Positions 1 through 8,668 of a stretch of 64,000 nucleotides of DNA are shown here, in pieces. This DNA comes from Paenibacillus lautus NBRC 15380. GTDB lineage: Bacteria > Bacillota > Bacilli > Paenibacillales > Paenibacillaceae. Under the pieces are notes generated by a model, which saw nothing but the letters and a program-made list of their open reading frames with translations, was not told where the DNA came from and made no database searches. The DNA is taken from assembly GCF_004000945.1 (NCBI RefSeq), contig NZ_BIMF01000016.1:1-64000 (forward strand), read 5' to 3'. Positions within the stretch are counted from its first letter, which is position 1. Every line of letters starts with the position of its first letter. The position numbers and the translations under genes are program-made.

Positions 1-191
1 TTACAGGTGCAACGGGCGCCACGGGAACGACTGGCATCACAGGAGCAACAGGGGCAACAGGAACAACCGGAGCTACAGGTTTGACCGGAGCCACGGGAGT
101 AACAGGAGCAACAGGCGTAACGGGCGCAACGGGAGAGATAGGAGCTACCGGAGCTATGGGGCCAACAGGAGAAACAGGCGCCACCGGGCCT
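1..191 (+). repeat. Degenerate 9-bp coding repeat (Gly-X-Thr)
   Basis: Tandem units of the form GGA-GCN-ACA/ACG encode the collagen-like Gly-X-Thr tract. Unit identity is imperfect, so this is a protein-level repeat under selection; such tracts vary in copy number between strains in BclA-type genes. Confidence 0.8.
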
Positions 192-680
192 AACTTTGCA
201 ACGACGGGGTTTTCTGCTTTTCAAACAGCCTTGTCAGTGACTACATCTGCACAGCTTGCGAACTGGACCGTGACGGCACCTTATTATCCGGATGCAAGTT
301 TTAATGCAACGACAGGGAGCTTTACGGTACCTGCGACAGGGAGATATGCGATCAAGGCTACGATAAACTATTCCACATCAGCTGCGGTAACTGTTTCCCT
401 CGGAACGGGAATCAATCCGGCCTTTACCGTACGAAGGATTTCACCGACCGTCACGAATTTAATCAGCGGATTGTTCCCACTGTTAAATGTGAACGTTGCC
501 TTGGTCTTAACCTTAAGAGCAGTGCTGGGGAATGGTGCTGTGACCTTGGCTGGCGATGTTCAATTGAATGCAGGAGATGTGGTCGGCTTGTTTTACGATG
601 CCAATGGTCTCACCATTTCGCTAAATCTTGGAGGAGCAACTTCATCTGGTATTGTCTGGTCGATATTCAGATTAGCCTAA
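3..680 (+). CDS. Collagen-like spore-surface protein (BclA type), 5' end outside window
   Basis: The frame is open from the window edge, so the true start and any exosporium-targeting leader are missing. The first ~60 visible residues are unbroken Gly-X-Thr triplets (GAT, GVT, GIT, GET), the pattern of BclA-type collagen-like glycoproteins, in which the threonines are commonly glycosylated. After about base 190 the repeats give way to a ~160-residue non-repetitive domain with alternating hydrophobic strands (SFTVPATGRYAIKATINYS), resembling the C1q/TNF-like trimerising head of BclA. A good terminator follows. The spore-surface location is inferred from the family; other collagen-like proteins of this shape are simple cell-surface proteins. 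Confidence 0.8.
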   Translation, partial: TGATGATGTTGITGATGATGTTGATGLTGATGVTGATGVTGATGEIGATGAMGPTGETGATGPNFATTGFSAFQTALSVTTSAQLANWTVTAPYYPDASFNATTGSFTVPATGRYAIKATINYSTSAAVTVSLGTGINPAFTVRRISPTVTNLISGLFPLLNVNVALVLTLRAVLGNGAVTLAGDVQLNAGDVVGLFYDANGLTISLNLGGATSSGIVWSIFRLA

Positions 681-750
681 CTTGAGAAGATGCCGACGTT
701 TGGAGCTATCGGGTGAAGAAGACGAATCGAAGAAAATGCATAGGATTATA

Positions 751-779
751 AAACCGGCCATCCTTGGCCGGGTTTTTTA
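751..779 (+). terminator. Rho-independent terminator after the collagen-like gene
   Basis: AACCGGCCA and TGGCCGGGTT form a GC-rich stem with a 4-nt loop, followed by a run of T. Confidence 0.8.
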
Positions 780-942
780 ATTGCTTTTAGTCCATACATG
801 TATTCCCGATGATATAAAGTTTATCGTATGAAGGAAGCCGTTTGTAAATTTGGTCTGGATTTAACAAATCTCGAATGGTAAAATTTTCACTAAACTTCGA
901 TCGCTAAATCCTAGACGGTGCAGAAAGAAGGATCAGAGGAAC

Positions 943-1830
943 ATGAATTCAATAAACGTACTTCATTATGATGCATTCTCGGTGCAGCCTAACCAGGGAA
1001 ATCCTGCTGGTGTGGTCTTGAATGCAGATGATCTCACGGAGGCAGAGATGCAATCCATCGCCCGCAGCGTTGGATTCAATGAAACCACCTTTATCTTAAA
1101 ATCAGAGCAAGCGGATATTAGACTAAGGTATTTTACGCCCGGCCATGAAATGAATTTGTGCGGACATGCTACCATGGCATCCATGTATGCCTTGAAAACC
1201 GAGGGACTGCTGCCGGAAAAAGAAACCGTGTGGATTGAGACCAAGGTGGGTATTTTGCCTATAGAATTTCAAAATGCCGAGGGCCAGTTAACCATGAAAA
1301 TGAAGCAGGATCATCCTCAATTCATATCCTATGAGGGAGATGTTGACCGTCTGGCATCATCCATAGGTCTGAAACGTGACGATTTGGACTTCAGTATGCC
1401 CATTGTGTATGGAAGCACGGGGATCTGGACATTGTTGGTGCCGATAAAAGGATTGGAGCATTTTGACCGAATGGTGCCTGACAATGCAGCGTTTCCGGAT
1501 ATTTTAACAGAAAATCCTAAAGCCTCGCTGCATCCTTTTTGCCTGGAAACGATGGATGGGTCTTCGTTCATGCATGCGAGACATTTCTCTTCGCCGTATT
1601 CCGGCACCGTCGAAGACCCAGTAACTGGAACGGCATCGGGCGTAATGGGTGCTTACTATTTGACGTACTTGAACCCTGAGATATCCTCTGCTCGATTTAC
1701 TATTGAACAAGGCCAGGAAATGGGGAAAGACGGTAGGGTACATGTTCAAGTGGAGCGCTGGAAAGAGACCATGGATGTCTATATTTCCGGTACGGCGGTG
1801 TTCGTTAAGGAATTCCAGGTTAGCTATTGA
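943..1830 (+). CDS. PhzF-family isomerase/epimerase-like protein
   Basis: A 295-residue protein of normal length for the PhzF (phenazine biosynthesis-like) family, cytosolic enzymes with a diaminopimelate-epimerase fold. Visible signatures: GNPAGVV near residue 19, NETTF with Glu47 at the position of the catalytic glutamate of PhzF, CGHATMA around residue 73, and DPVTGTASG around residue 225. The ATG follows AGAGGA by a short spacer. No phenazine genes are nearby, so this is one of the many orphan homologues (YfhB/YddE-like) whose substrate is unknown. The family call is firm; the reaction is not. Confidence 0.85.
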   Translation: MNSINVLHYDAFSVQPNQGNPAGVVLNADDLTEAEMQSIARSVGFNETTFILKSEQADIRLRYFTPGHEMNLCGHATMASMYALKTEGLLPEKETVWIETKVGILPIEFQNAEGQLTMKMKQDHPQFISYEGDVDRLASSIGLKRDDLDFSMPIVYGSTGIWTLLVPIKGLEHFDRMVPDNAAFPDILTENPKASLHPFCLETMDGSSFMHARHFSSPYSGTVEDPVTGTASGVMGAYYLTYLNPEISSARFTIEQGQEMGKDGRVHVQVERWKETMDVYISGTAVFVKEFQVSY

Positions 1831-1892
1831 TGGATGGTCCATCGGATGATAAAAACGCCTACATAGGTTAATACAAACAAGGAGTGCGACTC

Positions 1893-2438
1893 ATGCAGGA
1901 ACAAGAAGAAATAAAGATTTATCCCAAGGTGACCAAAATGCTAATAGGCTCTCTGGCGTTTGTGCTGCTAGGTAGTGGATTGGTATACGGTGGGGTGACA
2001 TCGGACAACATGGTTATCGCCATTGTCGGAATTATCTGCGCGTTGTTTTTTGGCGCGGGACTGGTGTTTGCCATCACAAAGCTTTTCCAATCGGACCCGG
2101 CACTCTTGATCAATATGGAGGGAATCGTCGATAAATCCTCCTATGTGAGCGCTGGAGCCGTCGCGTGGAACGAAATTAAAAATATTCATATCTATCAGAT
2201 CAAGAATGAGAACTTCATAGGAATTGAGGTTTATGATCCTGATCATCTGATGTCCCGGCACACTGCCTGGAAACGGAAGCTCATGAACATGAATAAAGGC
2301 ATGACGGGTTCTACTATTCATATTTCTGCATCGAGTATCTCCGCTAATTTATATGAATTGTTCCCCTTGTTATATCGCAGATGGAATGCGTCCAAGTCGA
2401 GCCCGGATCAGATGATGAAGGAGGAGAGCATGTTATGA
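1893..2438 (+). CDS. Membrane protein of the STM3941-like family
   Basis: About 181 residues with two adjacent hydrophobic segments near the N-terminus (MLIGSLAFVLLGSGLVYGG and MVIAIVGIICALFFGAGLVF), followed by a soluble region containing WNEIKNIHIYQIKNENFIGI. This layout matches small membrane proteins annotated as STM3941 family, of unknown role. The ATG at 1893 is preferred because AAGGAG lies 8 nt upstream; a GTG at 1884 is too close to it. The stop codon overlaps the start of the next gene (ATGTTATGA), so the two are translationally coupled. Confidence 0.65.
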   Translation: MQEQEEIKIYPKVTKMLIGSLAFVLLGSGLVYGGVTSDNMVIAIVGIICALFFGAGLVFAITKLFQSDPALLINMEGIVDKSSYVSAGAVAWNEIKNIHIYQIKNENFIGIEVYDPDHLMSRHTAWKRKLMNMNKGMTGSTIHISASSISANLYELFPLLYRRWNASKSSPDQMMKEESML

Positions 2439-3364
2439 AAACATTTAAGCCGGAGATGACTTTGGATATGGCGATAAGTCATCTGAAGCATATTGAAGGG
2501 GAATCGGTAATGAATGTCACCCCCATCGAGATGGGGGAACTGAGCAAGGTGTTCAGCTACCGTAAGGGCGATGCCGATTATGTCATTCATTTTAAGGATA
2601 ATGGGGACAGCCTTCATAAAGTGTTCAAAATCTACGATATGTACGGCACGCAATCTTTGCCCATTCCCCGTATCCACAAGATAGGGAAAGTGGAGAATAT
2701 TCACTTCTCCATTTCGGACAAAGTATCCGGTACACCGATAAGTGCTCTTGAGCCGACGCAAATTCGAGGGCTCATCCCGGGCATTGTCCATCAATTCATG
2801 CGGTTCCGTCAGGTACATGTCGCGGATTCCCATGAGGGTTATGGCTGGATTACTCCGGAAGGCAAGGCTGTCCATCGTTCATGGCTGGACTACATCACGT
2901 CTGTTTTCGATGAGGAGCAAGAAGGGTTCTACCATGGATGGCACAATCTGTATGAGAACAGTTTTCTGGAAAAAGCGTTCTTCGAAGAAATCTACCAAAC
3001 GATGATCGAACTGGTTCGCTATTCGCCTCCGGAGCGATATCTTGTACATGGAGATTTCCATTTGGGCAATATGCTGGGAGAGAACGGGAACGTAACGGGG
3101 ATCGTGGATTGGGAGATGGCCATGTTCGGCGACTTCATGCTGGATGTCTCTGTTCTTCATACGTGGTACCCGATGCTGGAGTTTCCGAAAAGGCTGCAGC
3201 AAGCATTGGAGCAGCAAGGCGTAAGTATTCCTTATTTTGAAGAGAGACTGTTAGGCCATCAACTGTTCAAAGCGCTGGACGGACTTCGTTTTTATGCGAA
3301 GAAGGATGATCCCCACAGCTATCAGTTCATGAAAAACCAAATCATATCTCTATTAAATCGATAG
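2435..3364 (+). CDS. Aminoglycoside phosphotransferase (APH)-family kinase
   Basis: A 309-residue protein with the APH/choline kinase catalytic core: HGDFHLGNM (about residue 205, Brenner-type catalytic loop) and IVDWEMAMFGDFMLDVS (about residue 222, the metal-binding Asp). The start at 2435 overlaps the preceding stop and has AAGGAGGAG upstream, so it is translated together with the membrane protein. Family members phosphorylate small hydroxylated molecules (aminoglycosides, homoserine, fructosamine, macrolides); nothing in the context identifies the substrate, and resistance should not be assumed. A terminator follows directly. Confidence 0.85.
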   Translation: MKTFKPEMTLDMAISHLKHIEGESVMNVTPIEMGELSKVFSYRKGDADYVIHFKDNGDSLHKVFKIYDMYGTQSLPIPRIHKIGKVENIHFSISDKVSGTPISALEPTQIRGLIPGIVHQFMRFRQVHVADSHEGYGWITPEGKAVHRSWLDYITSVFDEEQEGFYHGWHNLYENSFLEKAFFEEIYQTMIELVRYSPPERYLVHGDFHLGNMLGENGNVTGIVDWEMAMFGDFMLDVSVLHTWYPMLEFPKRLQQALEQQGVSIPYFEERLLGHQLFKALDGLRFYAKKDDPHSYQFMKNQIISLLNR

Positions 3365-3387
3365 ATCCCTACGGGGATCTTTTTTTA
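3363..3387 (+). terminator. Rho-independent terminator
   Basis: AGATCCC-TAC-GGGGATCT hairpin followed by seven T, right after the kinase stop codon. Confidence 0.85.
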
Positions 3388-3635
3388 TGAGGCTAAATGT
3401 GTGAAAGGGAATAGTTAACTGACGAGTCCAGAATGATTGGCCAAGAATATACTGGACTAGGTTAAGTTGAAGGGTGGGACCTCCGTGTTCTCTTTCTATC
3501 GATGGAGCATGGAGATCGTTTATTTAACGAGAGAAGAGTTTAACGACTGCTGGTTTGGAGAGCAGATTCTGTAAGTACATTCACATGATCGGGAAGCTGG
3601 TCAAGACGAAGGTTTTTTCGGAAAGGGTGAGGTAC

Positions 3636-4846
3636 TTGAGGGTGTTGCTCGTTACGATATTTCTGATTCCTCATGTCGGAGGACTATGGAAGTACATGCT
3701 GCAGTTGAAGCAAGGGCTTGAGGCAATGGGACACGAGGTCGACATGATCGGTGACGGACTTGATTGCTTTTATGTATATGGAGATGATAACAAAAAGGTG
3801 CCCAAGAGCCATTTTAAGCCGATTTTGGAGAATAATCTCCCTGTCGCATCGACTATTTTCTCAGACCTTTGGATCAAGTATGCAGAGTCCGAGCGGTTAT
3901 GTCTGGAGCTGACGCTTTCTTATTTGGGTTTGGAGCAATACGATGTGATCCATGCGCAGGATGTGTTGGCTGCGGCCGCCGTCAGTCGCGTGAAACCCGC
4001 GGGCATTCCCTTGGTAACCAGCATCCATGCCTCCGTGGCACTTACCATATTGGATATGCTGCAGACGGATCAAGGAATTAAACCTTCCAGTCCTCCCCTA
4101 GTTTGGAATTATTACAAATCGATTGAGAACATAGGAGGCACATCCAGCGATCGGGTACTGCTAGCTTCTGCATGGCTGCGGGATATTATGGTATCGCAGT
4201 TCAATCTGCCGGAATCCCGTATCTCATTGATCCCCTATGCGATGGATATTCCAAGCTTCGAGAAAAGCTTGAGGAAGGAGCATTCGCTGACCCGGCCAGA
4301 GGACAAACAAGTGATTATCTGCACTTCAAGACTAAGTTATGAAAAGGGCATTCATGTACTGCTGGAAGCCCTGGGCAAACTCCATGGCATGCGTCAGGAC
4401 TGGGAGTGCTGGCTTGTTGGAGACGGTGATCAGCGTTCCGTGTACGAAGCGCGTGTTCGTCAGCTTGGAATAGGGGAGGCAGTCCGCTTTTGGGGCTCGC
4501 GTGACGATGTTCCCGCATTGTTGGGAATGGCTGATATTTTTGTTATGCCTAGTCTGATGGAGACCCTTCCTATTCTGTCATGGAGGCGCAGCTTGCCGGA
4601 TTGCCGATCGTTTCTTCGGATGCGGGTGGTCTTAAAGAAGCGGTGCAGCATGAGGTGAACGGCCTTCTTTTTCAGACGGGGAATGACGATATGCTTACTG
4701 CACATCTGAATCAGTTGCTGGAAGATGAAGCGTACCGGGGGCTCCTTGGTAAACAAGCGCGGAAGTTTGCATTGGCCCATCGTGGTCTGGATTCCATGGT
4801 GAAGCGAGTGCTGCAAGTTTATCGAAAAGAGATGAGCAAGACATGA
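3636..4846 (+). pseudogene. GT4-family glycosyltransferase, split by a one-base frameshift
   Basis: The upstream frame begins at a TTG (3636, AAAGGGTGAGG just upstream) with RVLLVTIFLIPHVGGLWKY, a GT-B N-terminal domain, and continues to CTSRLSYEKGIHVLLEAL and FGSRDDVPALL-like sequence (WGSRDDVPALLGMADIFVMP), the GT4 donor-binding half. At about 4570 the frame breaks: SLMETLP is followed out of frame by SVMEAQLAGLPIVSSDAGGL, which belongs to the same C-terminal domain and runs to 4846. Adding one T near 4571 would restore ETLPYSVMEAQLAGLPIV. Either a true inactivating deletion or a sequencing error. Neighbouring methyltransferases suggest a role in a glycan or glycosylated surface product. 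Confidence 0.8.
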
Positions 4847-4865
4847 TAAACCCGGGAAAGGGGGA

Positions 4866-5039
4866 ATGACCATGACAGTGGTACCCGGAGATCAGTATTG
4901 TAATCTATTTTTGATCTATCAATCCCAGCCTGCTTTAATGGTAAATCAAGCGGTTTGGGATCAAACCATAAGCCGGCTCCCCAAGGGTTACTTCATACCG
5001 GATTTCCGGATCATTAACATGATGATGAATATGGCGTAG
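4866..5039 (+). CDS. Small hypothetical protein (57 residues)
   Basis: An ORF between the glycosyltransferase and the methyltransferase. AAAGGGGG precedes two closely spaced ATGs (4866 and 4872; the second has the better spacing). The product starts MTMTVVPGDQYCNLFLIYQS, ends in a Met-rich tail and has no recognisable domain. Its stop codon overlaps the GTG that lies just before the next gene, consistent with an operon. I do not recognise it; it is a plausible but unproven gene. Confidence 0.4.
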   Translation: MTMTVVPGDQYCNLFLIYQSQPALMVNQAVWDQTISRLPKGYFIPDFRIINMMMNMA

Positions 5040-5062
5040 TGAGATTGAATGGAGGCATGGGA

Positions 5063-5632
5063 ATGGGAACGTCAAACTGGCAGAATTTATCTTATTGTGT
5101 GGATCTGATCCGGTATGTATCTCCTAAGTCCGTCCTGGATGTCGGCGTTGGTTTTGGCCGATGGGGGATGATCTGCCGTGAATATTTGGATGTCTGGGAG
5201 GGGCGCGTATTCCGCACATATTGGGACACGCGAATCGAAGGGATTGAAATCTATCCGGTTAATATCGATACCTATCATTCCTGTTTCTATAATATCATCC
5301 ACGTTGCGGATGCGTTCGATCATGTACAAGCGGAGGTTCAGCCAGGACAATTCGATCTGATCATTCTAGGTGACGTTCTGGAGCACTTTACAAAAGAGCG
5401 GGCGCTTGTCCTGCTGCAGACCTGTATTGAAAAATCCCGTTTTGTCCTGCTTAATATTCCGATTGGAACTAACTGGCCGCAGGGAGCTGCGTACGGCAAT
5501 GAATTCGAGACCCACTTGAGCACATGGACAACGGAGGAACTGGAACTGTTTCCCGTCGTCGACAAAAGGCATTTTAAGGATTACATTAACCGTGATTTTT
5601 CCACGTATTTGTTTTCGATACAAGGCAAGTAG
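5063..5632 (+). CDS. Class I SAM-dependent methyltransferase-like protein
   Basis: About 189 residues. SVLDVGVGFGRWG near residue 27 is a typical SAM-binding motif I, and FDLIILGDVLEHF corresponds to motif IV/post-IV. GGAGG at 5051 sits 7 nt before the ATG at 5063, which decides this start over upstream GTG/ATG options. It lies in a run with a GT4 glycosyltransferase and a second methyltransferase, all on the same strand with short gaps, so it probably modifies a glycan or a glycosylated product. The acceptor cannot be told from sequence. Confidence 0.8.
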   Translation: MGTSNWQNLSYCVDLIRYVSPKSVLDVGVGFGRWGMICREYLDVWEGRVFRTYWDTRIEGIEIYPVNIDTYHSCFYNIIHVADAFDHVQAEVQPGQFDLIILGDVLEHFTKERALVLLQTCIEKSRFVLLNIPIGTNWPQGAAYGNEFETHLSTWTTEELELFPVVDKRHFKDYINRDFSTYLFSIQGK

Positions 5633-5653
5633 GTCAGTAGGGAGGCTTGTACG

Positions 5654-6787
5654 ATGTCATCCGAACCACATCTGCAGACCATGGTCACGAAAGTACCGCT
5701 GGAATTGTTGTTTACGGACTTCATAGATGAAGAACATAAAACCGTATTAATTCCACACTACACGGACGCCTGGTATGAAGTCCATAAAAGATATGGGGAT
5801 CTACCCATTGCTCGCTTGACACCTCATTTGCAATTGTTCCGTTACCTTATGGGTCAAGGGGAATACCCGAAGTTGTATCTGGACTGGCATGCCTCCTTAT
5901 TTACCACCCGTGATATGGAAGTACCGATCTCGGATTACGATATCTTGGAGCATTTTCGCTTACAATATCGCACGATGGCTGCCTTGTTCGCCAATGATCC
6001 GGAGTATTTCAATGAAAATCCGGTTTTGGTCGAATACGACAGGAAGGGCGGTTATTTTCATGTGAAAGATGGTCACCATCGAGCCATCTTTCAGTATTGC
6101 AGCGGAGTTAGGAAGGTCCCCGCCCGAATGATCGAACATGATTATGAGTTTTGGAAGCATACGGATGTTGTAAACCAGGTAACCGAGGTCTTTTCCCGCC
6201 ATCTTCGAACCTTGATATATACACCGATTATGAATCCTCACTTTATGCATTTGAAAAGTGAACGGGATGATGTCTATCCGACCCGTATGGACCTGATTAT
6301 GGAGTATTTGGGTTCTTCATCCGTTCGAGGAAAAAGGGTGATCGATATTGGCTGCAATATCGGATTTTATGCCAGACACTTTACGCGTCAGGGGGCCATC
6401 GTAACAGGCTATGAGCCATTGGCTGAGCATTACGAGCTGGCAAGGCAGCTGAACGTTCTAGAAAGAGTTCACTTTGACCTGAAGGAGGAACGGTTTGAAC
6501 GCTCAACTTGTTCGGATACATGCGATATCGGATTGCTTTTAACCGTATTTTATCATTTGATGGACGATGTGCCGGTACGGGAAGCATTTTTGAGGAAATT
6601 AGACCAGAGCGTGACAGGGATGCTTTTTTGGGAATCCGGGGCCGAGCCGGAGAAGGAGAAGGCTATTTTGCTTGCGGGAACGCATTTTGACAGATATGAG
6701 AAATTGGCAGATACCGAAGGAACCGGGAAGAAGAGAGAGTTTGGTGTTTTTCTGAAATCATCCTACAATTCCGGCAGCTATGAATGA
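5654..6787 (+). CDS. ParB/sulfiredoxin-like domain fused to a SAM methyltransferase
   Basis: A 377-residue protein with AGGGAGGC upstream of its ATG. The N-terminal ~190 residues contain YFHVKDGHHRAIFQYCSG followed by VRKVPARMIE, the arrangement of the ParB/sulfiredoxin nucleotide-binding superfamily (GxHR then VP.. strand). The C-terminal half carries VIDIGCNIGFYARHFTRQG (motif I) and TGYEP (motif II) of a class I methyltransferase. It follows another methyltransferase and a glycosyltransferase by 21 nt, so it is probably in their operon. The fusion is seen directly; that the N-terminal part binds a nucleotide is inference from the motif only. Confidence 0.75.
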   Translation: MSSEPHLQTMVTKVPLELLFTDFIDEEHKTVLIPHYTDAWYEVHKRYGDLPIARLTPHLQLFRYLMGQGEYPKLYLDWHASLFTTRDMEVPISDYDILEHFRLQYRTMAALFANDPEYFNENPVLVEYDRKGGYFHVKDGHHRAIFQYCSGVRKVPARMIEHDYEFWKHTDVVNQVTEVFSRHLRTLIYTPIMNPHFMHLKSERDDVYPTRMDLIMEYLGSSSVRGKRVIDIGCNIGFYARHFTRQGAIVTGYEPLAEHYELARQLNVLERVHFDLKEERFERSTCSDTCDIGLLLTVFYHLMDDVPVREAFLRKLDQSVTGMLFWESGAEPEKEKAILLAGTHFDRYEKLADTEGTGKKREFGVFLKSSYNSGSYE

Positions 6788-6820
6788 ACATCTTCGATTA
6801 TGGAAGGTGTTTTCTTTTTA
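6787..6820 (+). terminator. Probable terminator of the glycosyltransferase/methyltransferase cluster
   Basis: AACATCTTC and GGAAGGTGTT pair around a short loop and are followed by TTCTTTTTATT. Confidence 0.6.
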
Positions 6821-6916
6821 TTCTCTATTGAAACCATGATATATTGTAAGAAACCATGGTTAAATTGGACGTTTATGATGTGGATAAATCATAGAGAAAT
6901 GAGCTGATTCTATTCT

Positions 6917-7807
6917 ATGAAAAAGATCGTTCTGGCTGGTGGAACTGGTTTTATCGGAACTTATCTTGCAAAAAAATTTGCGAATGAGCAGCAAACACAA
7001 CTACTTATGATATCCCGACGGGAAGGCCATATCGCATGGAACGATCAAGAAGCCATCGTCGCTGCTCTGGACGGGGCAGATATGCTGATTAATTTGGCAG
7101 GTAAATCAGTCAATTGCCGTTACGATGAAAAAAATAAGGAGCTTATTCTGAATTCAAGAATAGATACAACGAATATACTCGGCAGTGCTATCGAGGCATG
7201 CCATACTCCTCCGCGTACTTGGTTTAATTCCAGTACGGCCACGATTTATCGCCATGCCGATGATAAACCGATGACGGAGGAGCAGGGCGAAATCGGCTCG
7301 GGCTTCTCCGTTGAGGTTGCCAAGGAATGGGAGCGTGCCTTCTTCTCGTTCTTGCTGCCTAAGACAAGACAGATCGCCCTGCGTATTGCTATCGTGCTGG
7401 GGCCGGGCGGCGGCGTCATGACTCCTTATGTTAACTTGGTAAAATACGGACTCGGTGGCGTTCAAGGCACTGGCAAGCAAAAGTTCAGCTGGATTCATGT
7501 AGAGGATTTGTATCGCATTATTCTGTTTTTACAAGAGAGGGCAGAGCTGAGCGGGGTTATCAACTGTGCTTCTCCTTATCCGGTTACGAACAAGGAACTG
7601 ATGGAGCAGCTTCGGTTAGCATTGAATCGCGGAACGGGATTGCCATCACCTAAATGGCTGCTTGAGCTGGGCGCCCGGCTTATTCAAACCGAAACGGAAC
7701 TCGTGCTGAAGAGCCGCTGGGTGATTCCGGACAGACTCTGCAAGGCAGGTTTTCATTTTACATACGACACGCTGAATAAAGCACTGGCTGACATCTTAAA
7801 ACGATAA
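6917..7807 (+). CDS. TIGR01777-family NAD(P)-dependent epimerase
   Basis: A 296-residue atypical short-chain dehydrogenase of the SulA/YfcH/YfhF (TIGR01777) type. GGTGFIGTYLAKKF at residues 8-21 is the Rossmann dinucleotide-binding loop; LINLAGKSVNCRY and FSWIHVEDLYRII are family signatures, and the C-terminus carries the DUF1731-like VLKSRWVIPDRL region. The ATG at 6917 lacks a strong Shine-Dalgarno sequence, unlike most genes here. Family members are widespread and their substrates are mostly unknown. It appears monocistronic. Confidence 0.85.
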   Translation: MKKIVLAGGTGFIGTYLAKKFANEQQTQLLMISRREGHIAWNDQEAIVAALDGADMLINLAGKSVNCRYDEKNKELILNSRIDTTNILGSAIEACHTPPRTWFNSSTATIYRHADDKPMTEEQGEIGSGFSVEVAKEWERAFFSFLLPKTRQIALRIAIVLGPGGGVMTPYVNLVKYGLGGVQGTGKQKFSWIHVEDLYRIILFLQERAELSGVINCASPYPVTNKELMEQLRLALNRGTGLPSPKWLLELGARLIQTETELVLKSRWVIPDRLCKAGFHFTYDTLNKALADILKR

Positions 7808-7912
7808 GGGGATTCCGAGCACGCTCCTTGGTTTCGCATCGTAAAAAATGATTGCATATGGTAATCGAACGGATAGAATGAGTTTATTAGACGAGAGAGG
7901 GAGTGTCCTATC

Positions 7913-8422
7913 ATGAATGCTTCGTTTACGATTATGGAGGTCGAACAATTAGAAACCGACACGCATCATCAATTAACGGAATTATTGATTCGGGTAGTAG
8001 AAGAGGGAGCATCGGTGGGATTCTTAGCTCCACTGTCTTATGATGAAGCTTCCGCTTACTGGGAGGATGTGCTTGGCCCAGGGGTTACCCTGTGGGTAGC
8101 TGTGCAGGATGGGCAGATGATCGGCACGGTTCAATTGCAGTGCGCCATGAAGGCGAATGGCAGACACCGGGCCGAGGTAGCGAAACTGATGGTGGATCCT
8201 GCATCCCGTCGCGGAGGGATCGGCAGAGCGTTGATGCAACATCTCGAGCCTAAAGCCAAGGAAGAGGGCAGAACCTTGCTGGTCTTAGATACCCGGGAGG
8301 GGGACCCCTCCAACAAGCTATATCAGTCTCTGGGTTACATCCAAGCTGGAGTCATACCTGATTATGCCATATCCTCTAACGGCCAACTGGACGGGACGGT
8401 GCTGTATTACAAACGTATCTAA
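7913..8422 (+). CDS. GNAT-family N-acetyltransferase
   Basis: A 169-residue acetyltransferase. LWVAVQDGQMIGTVQLQ is the beta2-beta4 region, VAKLMVDPASRRGGIGRALM contains the acetyl-CoA pyrophosphate-binding R-x-x-G-x-G/A loop, and LLVLDTREGDPSNKLYQSLGY is the C-terminal motif B. GAGAGGGAG lies upstream of the ATG. It appears to be a single gene; the acetyl acceptor is unknown. Confidence 0.9.
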   Translation: MNASFTIMEVEQLETDTHHQLTELLIRVVEEGASVGFLAPLSYDEASAYWEDVLGPGVTLWVAVQDGQMIGTVQLQCAMKANGRHRAEVAKLMVDPASRRGGIGRALMQHLEPKAKEEGRTLLVLDTREGDPSNKLYQSLGYIQAGVIPDYAISSNGQLDGTVLYYKRI

Positions 8423-8545
8423 GCCACGAAGCGGAGGGGTTGGATGGAGCGGGACGGATTGTCGGTTTCATCATATCTAACGGGGCATGGAGAGGGAAAA
8501 ACAAGCGTTATGATCGATTGATCCGGTATGATGAGAAGCAGCGCA

Positions 8546-8577
8546 AGAACTTGCCGTAGCGGCGAGTTCTTTTTTTA
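8546..8577 (+). terminator. Rho-independent terminator
   Basis: AGAACTTGCCG-TAG-CGGCGAGTTCT, an 11-bp stem with one G-T pair, followed by seven T. Confidence 0.9.
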
Positions 8578-8668
8578 GATATCAGAAAGTATAAACTTGG
8601 AAGCATGGGCCTTTCCGCACAAAATGGTATACTGTTTTTTAGCAGTAAATAGAGAAGGGATTGTGGTT

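Noticed and set aside
1..191. Direct repeats at the window start considered as a CRISPR or minisatellite
   Set aside because: Units are 9 bp, in frame and degenerate at third positions, encoding Gly-X-Thr; no spacer pattern.
2435..3364. Calling the APH-family kinase an antibiotic-resistance gene
   Set aside because: The fold is shared by many metabolic kinases, the sequence is not recognisable as a known resistance enzyme, and there is no mobile element nearby.
3485..3573. GTG-initiated 29-codon frame upstream of the glycosyltransferase
   Set aside because: Only a poor ribosome site and no recognisable pattern; too short to support.
8443..8520. 25-codon ATG frame after GCGGAGGGG, between the GNAT and helicase genes
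   Set aside because: The ribosome site is good but there is no hydrophobic segment or known motif, and it lies before a terminator; could be chance.
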